A DNA stretch of 64,000 bases from NCBI RefSeq assembly GCF_037977235.1, contig NZ_CP150276.1, forward strand, positions 124,001 to 188,000, written 5' to 3'. Numbering within the stretch: the first letter of the stretch is position 1; each line of letters begins with the position of its first letter. This DNA comes from Paenibacillus sp. FSL K6-0276. GTDB lineage: Bacteria > Bacillota > Bacilli > Paenibacillales > Paenibacillaceae. Both the position numbers and the translations under genes were made by a program. Below are positions 31,476 through 39,726 of the stretch, one piece after another. The notes beneath the pieces are model-generated. The model did no database searches. It saw nothing but the letters and a program-made list of their open reading frames with translations, and was not told the DNA's origin.

Positions 31476-31558
31476 ATACTTAAAACGCAAATTCAATTCG
31501 GATTCAGTTTTCAGGGAGTCAAATTCCTGTTTGGATTGCTGTGGTACTGATATCGTTT

Positions 31559-31650
31559 GGAGAGATACCCAAGTGGCTATAAGGGGACCCTCTGCTAAGG
31601 GGTTAGACTGCGTAAGCGGTGCGTGGGTTCGAATCCCACTCTCTCCGCCA
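31559..31650 (+). tRNA. tRNA-Ser (GCT)
   Basis: 92 nt with a long variable arm and CCA encoded. Anticodon GCT in CTGCTAA. First tRNA after the 23S. Confidence 0.95.
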
Positions 31651-31680
31651 TTTTCAATCCATAGCATTACTAATTATTGT

Positions 31681-31757
31681 GGCGGTGTAGCTCAGCTGGC
31701 TAGAGCGTACGGTTCATACCCGTGAGGTCGGGGGTTCGATCCCCTTCGCCGCTACCA
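31681..31757 (+). tRNA. tRNA-Met (CAT), elongator type
   Basis: 77 nt with CCA encoded. Anticodon CAT in TTCATAC. The acceptor starts GGCGGTG, as in Bacillus elongator tRNA-Met. Confidence 0.93.
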
Positions 31758-31765
31758 TAATACCT

Positions 31766-31841
31766 GGAGGCTTAGCTCAGCTGGGAGAGCATCTGCCTTA
31801 CAAGCAGAGGGTCGGGGGTTCGATCCCCTCAGCCTCCACCA
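31766..31841 (+). tRNA. tRNA-Val (TAC)
   Basis: 76 nt with CCA encoded. Acceptor GGAGGCT, anticodon TAC in CTTACAA. Confidence 0.96.
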
Positions 31842-31873
31842 TTTTCATCTCTTTAAGATTTATTTCACACCGT

Positions 31874-31949
<76 letters not shown>

Positions 31950-31963
31950 TTTTTTATCAATGC

Positions 31964-32041
31964 GGAACCGTGGTGTAGTTGGCCTAACATGCCTGCCTGT
32001 CACGCAGGAGATCGCGAGTTCGAATCTCGTCGGTTCCGCCA
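31964..32041 (+). tRNA. tRNA-Asp (GTC)
   Basis: 78 nt with CCA encoded. Acceptor GGAACCG pairs with CGGTTCC; anticodon GTC in CTGTCAC. Confidence 0.95.
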
Positions 32042-32107
32042 TTTTTTTCCACAAGATTAGAGTGGGAAGTTTAAGACTACCACTTTATTTTTATGTCAAT
32101 TTAATAT

Positions 32108-32180
<73 letters not shown>

Positions 32181-32189
32181 CTTTTCCCT

Positions 32190-32275
32190 GGGGGATTAGC
32201 GAAGTGGCCAAACGCATCAGACTGTAAATCTGCTCACGTACGTGTTCGGTGGTTCGAATCCATCATCCCCCACCA
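32190..32275 (+). tRNA. tRNA-Tyr (GTA)
   Basis: 86 nt with a long variable arm and CCA encoded. Acceptor GGGGGAT pairs with ATCCCCC; anticodon GTA in CTGTAAA. Confidence 0.95.
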
Positions 32276-32280
32276 TTTAT

Positions 32281-32353
32281 GAGCCATTAGCTCAGTTGGT
32301 AGAGCACCTGACTTTTAATCAGGGTGTCGAAGGTTCGAGTCCTTCATGGCTCA
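32281..32353 (+). tRNA. tRNA-Lys (TTT), CCA not encoded
   Basis: 73 nt ending at ATGGCTCA and followed by TCCCAAAC, so CCA is not encoded. Anticodon TTT in CTTTTAA. Last tRNA of the operon. Confidence 0.94.
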
Positions 32354-32363
32354 TCCCAAACAG

Positions 32364-32397
32364 AAAGTCATCACCTTATGGTGGTGGCTTTTTTTGT
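32364..32397 (+). terminator. Terminator of the rRNA/tRNA operon
   Basis: Stem AAAGTCATCACC / GGTGGTGGCTTT with loop TTAT and a long T-run, 11 bp after tRNA-Lys. Confidence 0.88.
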
Positions 32398-32493
32398 GTT
32401 TTATGGTTGTATTATAGTAGCGCGCTACTGTAGCGATTAACATAATATAAGAGAATATGCTAAAATAGGCGAAAAGAGCAAAAGTGGTGGAGC

Positions 32494-33597
32494 ATGGTGA
32501 CTATGGATAGTGAGACATTGCGGAAAAAATTAGAGCAGCTCACCGGAAAGAGAACCGGAATCAAGCAGTTAGGGAGGCAGCATTCAGCTTCTCTTTTTAG
32601 CATGGGATTAGAAGTACAGGATCAGCTGGTAATCCATGAGGGTCATCTCTGGGCACCTTTGTATGAGAATGATGGACGTGTAACCGCTGTTTGGGTGGAA
32701 ATGGAGGGGCTTACCTCTCTGGAAGTACAACTGGTCAATTATGCAGTTCGAAATTTTGCTATTGCACTTAAAGCTACAGGGCTTAGAGAAGAAGGTGAAG
32801 TGGAGGCACGGCAGCTTGGGGCCTGGTTGAACACGGAGCTAGAGAAAGAAAAAAATGACTCTGAGATTCCCGATGAGATGACCCTAAAGGGACGTCTGTT
32901 CGGAGACATGATTCCATTCCTCCTTAGTAGTGAGATTGCACATAGTCCGCAGATCTCTTATCGTTCACTGATGAAATTGCTGCGTAGCTATTTTGAGAAC
33001 GAAATCCTGCTTATTCCGCTTCAAGAGAAGGAGTGGCTAATTTTAGCTCGCAAAGAATTGCTTACGGGCGGGGATGATAAGGATGATGAAGAAGAGAGCG
33101 TAGATGATCTTCTAGCACAGACTAGTATGGGTTTACATGAGCTGATAGCCAGTGAGTGGGTAGGAGTATTCCATTTGGCGGTAGCTCCGGCTATTGTCCC
33201 TGTTAAGGGATTGACAGGATCTGTGGCTTTGCTCAGGGAGACGATTGTACTCGGTCGTATCTTCCAAGTAGGTGAGTATATTCATTTACCTTGGGAACTA
33301 CATTTGGAACGTTTGGTTAACAGTATTCCTGATGTACGCCGCAAACAGTTGCTTGGACAAATTGGTGACTATTCCTCTGTACTATCTGATAAAGAAATGC
33401 TGCTGACTTTGGAAACTTTTTTTGAGATGGACTGTAATGTAAGTGAAACAGCCAAGAAGTTATATATCCATCGTAATACACTGCTATACCGTCTGGATAA
33501 GATAAAACAAGAGACTGGAGCAGATGTACGAAGCTTTGGGGACGCAGCTATTGTGAAGCTTACTATGCTTTTGTATAAAGTGACGAAAAGGAAATAG
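32494..33597 (+). CDS. PucR/CdaR-type transcriptional regulator
   Basis: A 367-aa cytoplasmic protein. The C-terminal 60 residues (METFFEMDCNVSETAKKLYI, then HRNTLLYRLDKIKQETG) are the PucR-family helix-turn-helix. The preceding 300 residues have no recognisable ligand domain, and an acidic linker (DDKDDEEESVDD) lies near residue 195. Family members control purine or sugar-acid use, but the ligand here is unknown. It lies immediately before the MsmX-type ATPase gene, the same pairing as yxkF-msmX in B. subtilis, which suggests a link with sugar uptake. The start is ATG at 32494; the GTGGAG before it is moderate. Confidence 0.78.
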   Translation: MVTMDSETLRKKLEQLTGKRTGIKQLGRQHSASLFSMGLEVQDQLVIHEGHLWAPLYENDGRVTAVWVEMEGLTSLEVQLVNYAVRNFAIALKATGLREEGEVEARQLGAWLNTELEKEKNDSEIPDEMTLKGRLFGDMIPFLLSSEIAHSPQISYRSLMKLLRSYFENEILLIPLQEKEWLILARKELLTGGDDKDDEEESVDDLLAQTSMGLHELIASEWVGVFHLAVAPAIVPVKGLTGSVALLRETIVLGRIFQVGEYIHLPWELHLERLVNSIPDVRRKQLLGQIGDYSSVLSDKEMLLTLETFFEMDCNVSETAKKLYIHRNTLLYRLDKIKQETGADVRSFGDAAIVKLTMLLYKVTKRK

Positions 33598-33711
33598 GTT
33601 TTTTGTGAACCTTACAAATAGCCATCGTGTCCCGACTGGGTTAATATAAATGTACAAGGAAACAGAATTTTTATTTTAACTAATTAATAATTAACTCGAG
33701 GGGGAAATACA

Positions 33712-34833
33712 ATGGCAGGCGTACGTTTAGAGCATATTTTCAAAAAATACCCGGGTTCAGATAAAGCAACAGTAATCGATATCAATCTTGATATTAAAGA
33801 TAAGGAATTTCTAGTATTGGTTGGACCTTCCGGTTGCGGTAAATCCACAACTTTGCGTATGATCGCTGGTTTGGAAGAAATCTCCGAAGGTAAAATGTAC
33901 ATTGGCGATCGTGTAGTTAACGACGTTGCACCTAAAGACCGCGATATCGCGATGGTATTCCAATCCTACGCTTTGTATCCGCACATGAGCGTATACCAAA
34001 ACATGGCTTTCGGTTTGAAACTTCGTAAAGTGAAGAAGGATGAAATCGACAAGAAAGTTCGCGAAGCTGCTAGAATTCTCGATATTGAGCATTTGCTTGA
34101 TCGTAAACCAAAAGCGCTTTCCGGTGGTCAACGCCAACGTGTCGCTTTGGGACGCGCTATCGTACGTGATCCACAAGTCTTCTTGATGGATGAGCCTCTT
34201 TCCAACTTGGATGCTAAACTTCGTGGTCAAATGCGTGCTGAAATCACTAAACTTGTGAAACGCCTTGAAACCACTTGTATCTACGTAACGCATGACCAAA
34301 CAGAAGCTATGACAATGGGTGATCGCATCGTAGTTATGTATGATGGTATCATTCAACAAGCTGCTTCTCCTGAAGAGTTGTACAATGAACCTACAAACCT
34401 ATTCGTAGCTGGATTTATCGGATCCCCTACAATGAACTTTATCAATGGTACTTTGTCTGAAGTGAGCGGTTCTATCCGTTTCCGTGCTGAGAACCTTGAT
34501 GTTGAAGTACCAGGCGGAAAAGCTCAAATCATCCGCAACAAAGGTTACATCGGTAAAGAAGTAATCATGGGCGTTCGTCCAGAAGATATCCATGAAGAGC
34601 CAGTATTCTTGGAAGCTTCCCCGAACACAATCTTTACTTCATTGGTTGATGTTACTGAAAACCTTGGTCATGAAATGCTCCTTTACTTGAGCGGCCTTGG
34701 TAAATCTACTGTAATCGCTCGTGTAGATGGACGTTCCACTACTCGCGAAGGCAGCAAGCCAAAATTGGCTATCGATATGAACAAAATTCACTTCTTTGAT
34801 AAAGAATCCGAAGCTAACATTTTGTTGGGATAA
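33712..34833 (+). CDS. msmX: Sugar ABC transporter ATPase, MsmX/UgpC type
   Basis: A 373-aa ATP-binding subunit that energises several oligosaccharide ABC importers (a shared ATPase in Bacillus). Walker A GPSGCGKST is near residue 38, Q-loop FQSYALYPHM, signature LSGGQRQRVALGRA, Walker B VFLMDEPLSNLDAK, and the switch His in CIYVTHDQTEAM. The C-terminal TOBE/OB regulatory region runs from about 240 to 373. No permease or binding-protein genes are beside it, which fits a shared ATPase. Codon use suggests high expression. The start is ATG at 33712 behind GAGGGGG. A terminator follows. Confidence 0.92.
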   Translation: MAGVRLEHIFKKYPGSDKATVIDINLDIKDKEFLVLVGPSGCGKSTTLRMIAGLEEISEGKMYIGDRVVNDVAPKDRDIAMVFQSYALYPHMSVYQNMAFGLKLRKVKKDEIDKKVREAARILDIEHLLDRKPKALSGGQRQRVALGRAIVRDPQVFLMDEPLSNLDAKLRGQMRAEITKLVKRLETTCIYVTHDQTEAMTMGDRIVVMYDGIIQQAASPEELYNEPTNLFVAGFIGSPTMNFINGTLSEVSGSIRFRAENLDVEVPGGKAQIIRNKGYIGKEVIMGVRPEDIHEEPVFLEASPNTIFTSLVDVTENLGHEMLLYLSGLGKSTVIARVDGRSTTREGSKPKLAIDMNKIHFFDKESEANILLG

Positions 34834-34858
34834 GATTATTGGATCTTTTCTCTTTTGA

Positions 34859-34890
34859 TAAAGCCACCCGAAAGGGTGGCTTTATTGTTT
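34859..34890 (+). terminator. Terminator of msmX
   Basis: Stem AAAGCCACCC / GGGTGGCTTT with loop GAAA, followed by ATTGTTT. Confidence 0.88.
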
Positions 34891-34927
34891 AGATGGACCC
34901 TGTTTGGTTAGGCGCTAAGATTGCATT

Positions 34928-34941
34928 CATAAGCGTTATCA
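34928..34941. promoter_or_regulatory. cre-like site upstream of hprK
   Basis: CATAAGCGTTATCA matches TGWAAGCGYTWNCA at 12 of 14 positions. It lies about 100 bp before hprK, the kinase that makes the CcpA co-repressor. Weak on its own; interesting because of what it precedes. Confidence 0.35.
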
Positions 34942-35042
34942 ATTAAGATAGCAGGAGAATTACCTCCGGAATGTAATGAGATCGCTGCCAACCGGACGCA
35001 GTAAGCGGACAAATACCGCAGGTGACGAAAGGACGAACTTAC

Positions 35043-35981
35043 ATGGCTAAGAAAGTAAAAGTATCTGAATTGGTACAGCATTTTCAATTAGAGGTTATTT
35101 CCGGCCAGGAAGGTCTAAAGAGACCTATTACGGTTGATGACCTGAATCGCCCTGGACTAGAGATTGCTGGTTATTTTGAATATTATCCGGAAGAACGTGT
35201 TCAATTGCTAGGCAAAACAGAACTCGCTTTTTTCTCCATGCTGCCTGAAGCTGAGCGGAAAAGTCGACTTCGTGGAATTTGTAATGACAATACACCTTGT
35301 ATCGTAATTACGCGTGGTTTGGATGTGCCTCAGGAGTTAATTGATATAAGTAATGAAAAAGCCCTTCCTGTGCTTCGTAGCTCTATGGCTACGACTATTT
35401 TCTCCAGCCGTTTGACTAGCTTCTTAGAGGGGAAATTAGCCCCTACGGCGACGATTCATGGCGTACTCTGTGATGTATATGGTGTTGGTATGCTAATTAC
35501 GGGTAGTAGTGGTATTGGTAAAAGTGAAACAGCCCTTGAACTTGTAAAACGCGGACATCGATTGATTGCTGATGATGCGGTGGAAATCCGTCAGACTTCA
35601 GATAACCAGCTGCATGGCACAGCACCTGAGTTAATCCGTCATTTACTGGAGATCCGTGGAGTAGGTATCATTAATGTAATGACACTTTTTGGTGCGGGTG
35701 CCATTCGTAATCATAAACGGATTACACTTGTTGTTAGATTAGAAGCTTGGCAGCAAGACAAGCAGTATGACCGACTTGGACTCGACGAGGAAACGACACG
35801 GATTATAGATACAGATGTTCCACTTGTAACGATTCCTGTACGCCCAGGACGTAACCTTGCAGTTATTATTGAGGTTGCAGCGATGAACTATCGCCTGAAA
35901 CAAATGGGCTTTAATGCAGCCCTGCAGTTCACGAATAAGTTAACTGCGACCATATCTGAAGATATGGATGATCTCGATTAG
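35043..35981 (+). CDS. hprK: HPr kinase/phosphorylase
   Basis: A 312-aa enzyme that phosphorylates HPr and Crh on Ser46 and also removes the phosphate, so setting carbon catabolite repression through CcpA. The Walker [10 protein letters not shown] is near residue 153-161, and the signature [20 protein letters not shown] follows near residue 203. The N-terminal domain (about 1-128) is as usual. The start is the ATG at 35043 ([10 protein letters not shown]) behind AAAGGA; an earlier in-frame start at 35022 lacks a site. It opens the operon hprK-lgt-ppaX-yvoF, conserved in Bacillales. Confidence 0.96.
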   Translation: MAKKVKVSELVQHFQLEVISGQEGLKRPITVDDLNRPGLEIAGYFEYYPEERVQLLGKTELAFFSMLPEAERKSRLRGICNDNTPCIVITRGLDVPQELIDISNEKALPVLRSSMATTIFSSRLTSFLEGKLAPTATIHGVLCDVYGVGMLITGSSGIGKSETALELVKRGHRLIADDAVEIRQTSDNQLHGTAPELIRHLLEIRGVGIINVMTLFGAGAIRNHKRITLVVRLEAWQQDKQYDRLGLDEETTRIIDTDVPLVTIPVRPGRNLAVIIEVAAMNYRLKQMGFNAALQFTNKLTATISEDMDDLD

Positions 35982-35993
35982 GAGTGTGAGAGA

Positions 35994-37025
35994 ATGTTCC
36001 CATTAGCACTAGATCCTATTTTCTTCTCCATTGGATCACTACAAGTACACTGGTACGGATTAATACTAGGCTTCGGTGCACTCGTAGGTTTATTTCTTGC
36101 GATCCGCGAGGGCAAACGGTTTGGTATACCACAAGAATTCTTTATGGATATGCTGCTACTAGGTGTGCCTTCGGCCATTATTGGGGCACGGATTTATTTT
36201 GTAGCGTTTAAATGGGAGGATTATAAGGATAATTTAATAGATATCTTTAAGATCTGGAACGGTGGTATCGCTATTTACGGTGCGTTAATTGGAGCCATTA
36301 TTTGTGGGATTATTTATTTCCGCTATAAAGGCTACCCATTCTGGCGTATCATTGATATTTGTGCACCCGGACTACTTGCGGGCCAAATGATTGGACGCTG
36401 GGGAAACTTTGTAAACCAAGAGGCATACGGCAGCGTGGTTGAAGAGTCTTTTTTACGGGATAAACTGCATTTACCTGACTTCATTGTGAACCAAATGTAC
36501 ATAGGGGATGCTTTTCATCATCCGACCTTCTTGTATGAATCTCTTTGGAGCTTACTAGGCATCGCGCTACTTATGGTCCTTCGTCGCCAGAAATTTGTGC
36601 GTGCCGGTGAGATCTTCATGTCTTACTTTATATGGTATTCGATCGGTCGTTTCTTCATCGAAGCCGTGCGTACGGACAGCTTAGCGTTTAATGGAAGTGC
36701 AGGCGTGGCATCCTTTATCAACGGATTGTGGAAACCGATGGAATGGTTAGGCTTTGAACAAGGATACTTGGACCCAAGCTATGGAAATATCCGTATTTCT
36801 CAGCTACTTTCTCTACTGATCATCGTCGTAGCTATACTTCTTATCATTATTCGTCGGGTAACCGGTGAGCCTAAAGCACATTATTCTGATCCCATCGTGT
36901 GCACTAAACCGATCCATGCAGATAGCGTAGTGCCGGAAAGTGCAGCAAATACACCGCAGAAAGCTCGTCAAGGGGCACAACCTGGGCAAGGACAGCCAGC
37001 GGATGGAGATAAGAAGGAGCAGTAA
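35994..37025 (+). CDS. lgt: Prolipoprotein diacylglyceryl transferase
   Basis: A 343-aa membrane enzyme with about seven membrane spans that adds diacylglycerol from phosphatidylglycerol to the lipobox Cys of prelipoproteins. The Lgt signature GRWGNFVNQEAYG lies near residue 132, with catalytic-type HPTFLYES and the R in GRFFIEAVR. It is longer than usual: after the last span (LLSLLIIVVAILLIIIRR) there is a tail of about 55 hydrophilic residues rich in Ala, Pro, Gln and Gly. The start is ATG at 35994, 12 bp after hprK. Confidence 0.95.
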   Translation: MFPLALDPIFFSIGSLQVHWYGLILGFGALVGLFLAIREGKRFGIPQEFFMDMLLLGVPSAIIGARIYFVAFKWEDYKDNLIDIFKIWNGGIAIYGALIGAIICGIIYFRYKGYPFWRIIDICAPGLLAGQMIGRWGNFVNQEAYGSVVEESFLRDKLHLPDFIVNQMYIGDAFHHPTFLYESLWSLLGIALLMVLRRQKFVRAGEIFMSYFIWYSIGRFFIEAVRTDSLAFNGSAGVASFINGLWKPMEWLGFEQGYLDPSYGNIRISQLLSLLIIVVAILLIIIRRVTGEPKAHYSDPIVCTKPIHADSVVPESAANTPQKARQGAQPGQGQPADGDKKEQ

Positions 37026-37030
37026 AACTT

Positions 37031-37687
37031 ATGATAGAATGCGTTCTTTTTGATCTAGATGGAACGATTGTCGATACGAATGAGCTAATTATTAGTTCGT
37101 TTATGTACGCGCTGAAGGAGAATGGTCTTACTCCACTCACTAGGGAAGAGATTATTCCGCATATGGGCACGACCCTTCAGCAACAGATGAGAGTCTTCTC
37201 TGGACTTGAGGATGTAAGTGGTGCGCTAGAAAGATCCTACCGTTCTTATAATTATGAACATCATGATGAGTTAGTACGTCCCTTTCCTCAGGTGAATGAG
37301 ACAATGGAAGAGCTCTTACGTCGTGGGATTAAAATGGGGATTGTAACCACCAAAATTCGTCCTACAACGATTAAATCGCTTGAGATGTTTGATTTGCTGA
37401 AGTACATGGATACGATTGTGACAGTGAACGATGTTACTGAACCAAAGCCACATCCGGAGCCTGTTCTGACAGCTGTCCGTAACCTTGGTGTTGATCCTCG
37501 TAAAACCCTTATGGTAGGGGACAGCACGGTTGATATTCAATCGGCAAAGGCTGCCGGTGTATATGCGGCTGGAGTATCGTGGTCATTAAAAGGCGAAGAC
37601 ACTCTCGGCAAGTATCATCCCGACTATATCATCCATAACATGAAGGATATTATAGAAATTGTGGAGCGAGGAACGAGTGAATCGTGA
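37031..37687 (+). CDS. ppaX: Pyrophosphatase PpaX (HAD family)
   Basis: A 218-aa haloacid dehalogenase-type phosphatase. Motif I is FDLDGTIVDT with the nucleophile Asp; motif II is in GIVTTK; motif III/IV is MVGDSTVDIQSAKAAG. In Bacillus, PpaX hydrolyses the pyrophosphate released by HprK when it dephosphorylates P-Ser-HPr, which fits this operon. The start is ATG at 37031 behind AAGGAG. Its stop overlaps the GTG start of yvoF, so translation is coupled. Confidence 0.93.
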   Translation: MIECVLFDLDGTIVDTNELIISSFMYALKENGLTPLTREEIIPHMGTTLQQQMRVFSGLEDVSGALERSYRSYNYEHHDELVRPFPQVNETMEELLRRGIKMGIVTTKIRPTTIKSLEMFDLLKYMDTIVTVNDVTEPKPHPEPVLTAVRNLGVDPRKTLMVGDSTVDIQSAKAAGVYAAGVSWSLKGEDTLGKYHPDYIIHNMKDIIEIVERGTSES

Positions 37688-38193
37688 GAAACGTAACCCG
37701 ATATCCTGTAGAAGGTCATAACTCACTTTGGTACATTTACCGTACGGTTAGCCCGTGGAAGGGTGTCCGCAACTTTATTTTTATTCAAATCGCCCGTTAT
37801 TGCCCGGTTCTCCCGTTAAAGAACTGGATCTATCGGCGGATTCTCGGGATGAAGGTAGGCAAGCATACCTCCTTCGGTCTGATGGCGATGGTAGATGTGT
37901 TTTTTCCGGAAAAAATAACGGTTGGTGAGAACTCAATTATCGGTTATAACACGACGATTCTGGCTCATGAGTATCTAATCAAAGAATATCGCCTGGGCGA
38001 AGTAGTGATTGGTGAAAATGTATTGATCGGCGCGAATACAACGATTCTTCCCGGTGTGACCATCGGTGATTGGGCAGTTATAGCCGCTGGCTCAGTAGTA
38101 CACAAGAACGTGGCGGCGGGCTCTTTTGTGGGAGGCAATCCACTGCGAGAGCTGCGCCCTGCTTCAACGGACGAACATTCGGAACAAGTTTAA
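37684..38193 (+). CDS. yvoF: Left-handed beta-helix acyltransferase YvoF
   Basis: A 169-aa hexapeptide-repeat transferase. Repeats of the form I-G-X4 are visible (VGENSIIGYNTTILAHEYLI, VIGENVLIGANTTILPGVTI, IGDWAVIAAGSVV), with the catalytic-type His in AHEY. The C-terminal GGNPLRELRP is typical of the LacA/NodL/CysE group. The acceptor is unknown. The start is GTG at 37684, overlapping the ppaX stop. Same place in the operon as in B. subtilis. A terminator follows. Confidence 0.88.
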   Translation: MRNVTRYPVEGHNSLWYIYRTVSPWKGVRNFIFIQIARYCPVLPLKNWIYRRILGMKVGKHTSFGLMAMVDVFFPEKITVGENSIIGYNTTILAHEYLIKEYRLGEVVIGENVLIGANTTILPGVTIGDWAVIAAGSVVHKNVAAGSFVGGNPLRELRPASTDEHSEQV

Positions 38194-38205
38194 AGGATGC
38201 TTTGT

Positions 38206-38260
38206 AAACCCTGCAGTTTCATATTGCGTTTTTTTAGCGCAGGATCTGCAGGGTTTCTTG
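38206..38260 (+). terminator. Terminator of the hprK operon
   Basis: Long stem AAACCCTGCAG / CTGCAGGGTTT enclosing a smaller GCG-based hairpin, followed by CTTG. The T-run is short after the outer stem, but an internal run of seven T follows TTGCG. Confidence 0.65.
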
Positions 38261-38288
38261 CGTCTTGGAGAAGCTTATTAAGGAAACT

Positions 38289-38332
38289 TTAAGTTCTTCT
38301 TAAGTTTTTTATACGGATGCAAGCGATATAAT
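38289..38332 (+). promoter_or_regulatory. Promoter with 11-bp-phased direct repeats
   Basis: TTAAGTT occurs at 38289-38295 and 38300-38306, exactly 11 bp apart, and a perfect TATAAT lies at 38327-38332. Tandem half-sites at helical phase, ending about 20 bp before the -10, are typical of OmpR/PhoB-type response regulators replacing a weak -35. The regulator is not identified. It precedes the first acyltransferase gene. Confidence 0.5.
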
Positions 38333-38486
38333 TAGCCTTAGTGATAACGCGAATCCCACGCTAGGCATTCAGCGTCAAATATCAGAACGTAAATTCAGCA
38401 AGTGCAGACTTCCTGGTATATTCAGTTTCCACATTCCGCTTAGCGTCTCTATGAACAACCATCATAGTAGAGAAGAGGAATATCAT

Positions 38487-39683
38487 ATGAATACTGTGAG
38501 ACAGGAAAGGCTGCCCCAGCTGGATATTTTCAGAGCTCTAGCTATTTTAGGAGTGCTGCATGTGCATGCCTCATCTTTTGCTGCTGGAGAGCAGGCACTG
38601 CATTCTCCTTATTATTACTGGCTGAACTGGATTAACATTTTCTTTAAATTCGGCACGCCCTCATTTATTTTCCTTAGCAGCTTCGTATTGTTTTATAATT
38701 ATTATGGGCGTCCTGTGATACGCAGCTTGGTCATTAATTTCTACCGTCGGCGATTAAAGTATATCTTACTGCCCTATTTGCTAGTTTCTATGGGCTATTA
38801 CGCTTTAACCCTATATGTGAACGGACGATTGACACAGAACCTTGGAGACAACTTGTTAAGCTTTTCTAGAGCGTTATTCTCGGGTTCCGCATATGCGCAT
38901 TTGTATTTTGTCTTTATTAGCATTCAGTTTTATTTACTTTTTCCAGTGCTTCTTAAGCTACTGCAGAGTTCCCGCTTCTTAGTTAAATGGACGATTCCGC
39001 TCGGCTTTGCACTTCAGTGGGGCTTTATTTTCTGGAATAAATATGAGTTGCACATTGTTGAAAAAGGGAGCTTGGCGATCTCCTACCTGGCTTATTATAT
39101 GATGGGTGCTTACATTGCCATTCACTTTGAAAAGGTGAAGCTGTGGCTGATAAAGCCATGGAGGGAGCAGCCTGCTAGGCAAAAAGGATGGACCACTTTA
39201 CTGGTGTCCTTGTGGTTAATTGCCGCCTTTATCCATGTGCAGCTATGGTATATGGCCCGCCATTATGGGGTGTGGACGGATTCGCTGTGGTACGAGCTGC
39301 TGTGGAATGTCCATACGATATTGTCAGCGTTGGTGCTGCTGTATGCTGCATTTTTGATCCATCGTAGGGCTCCACGCAGGATTGTTGCCTTTTTGACTCG
39401 TCTGGGTGAGCTTTCGTTTGCGATTTATTTGATTCATCCACTCTTACTAGCGATATACCGCAGGTTCAGTAATCATATTGCACCGGAATCGCTGATTTAT
39501 GTTTTCTTAGTATACGGTGGACTTGTATTTGCGCTGGGAGGCAGCTGGTTCATTGTGCAGTTTACATTCCGCCGAGTTCCTAAGTCATGGATCGTCTTGG
39601 GGAGCGTGCCTCGGTCTCTGGAGTCTAGTCCGAAGTTGAAGTCGGGACATGCCTCTGATGAGATGGGGAAAGTTAATACTTGA
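38487..39683 (+). CDS. Acyltransferase-3 family membrane protein (first of a tandem pair)
   Basis: A 398-aa integral membrane O-acyltransferase. The start is ATG at 38487 (MNTVRQERLPQLDIFRALAI) behind AGAGGAA; an earlier frame start at 38451 lacks a site. The R-x10-H-type motif is visible at the N-terminus (QLDIFRALAILGVLHVHASS), and about ten hydrophobic spans follow. The family moves acetyl or other acyl groups onto wall polymers, exopolysaccharides or lipids. The adjacent gene encodes a paralogue sharing motifs such as SQF/FKFGTPSFIFLSSFVLFYNY and KGSLAISYLAYY. The acceptor is unknown. Its promoter has response-regulator-like repeats. Confidence 0.85.
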   Translation: MNTVRQERLPQLDIFRALAILGVLHVHASSFAAGEQALHSPYYYWLNWINIFFKFGTPSFIFLSSFVLFYNYYGRPVIRSLVINFYRRRLKYILLPYLLVSMGYYALTLYVNGRLTQNLGDNLLSFSRALFSGSAYAHLYFVFISIQFYLLFPVLLKLLQSSRFLVKWTIPLGFALQWGFIFWNKYELHIVEKGSLAISYLAYYMMGAYIAIHFEKVKLWLIKPWREQPARQKGWTTLLVSLWLIAAFIHVQLWYMARHYGVWTDSLWYELLWNVHTILSALVLLYAAFLIHRRAPRRIVAFLTRLGELSFAIYLIHPLLLAIYRRFSNHIAPESLIYVFLVYGGLVFALGGSWFIVQFTFRRVPKSWIVLGSVPRSLESSPKLKSGHASDEMGKVNT

Positions 39684-39726
39684 TTAAGGCATCACTTCGA
39701 TGTGGAGTTTAACAGGAGGAAAGATT

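Noticed and set aside
31476-31558. A second 5S rRNA after the 23S
   Set aside because: The 83-bp gap between the 23S end and tRNA-Ser is too short and has no 5S motifs.
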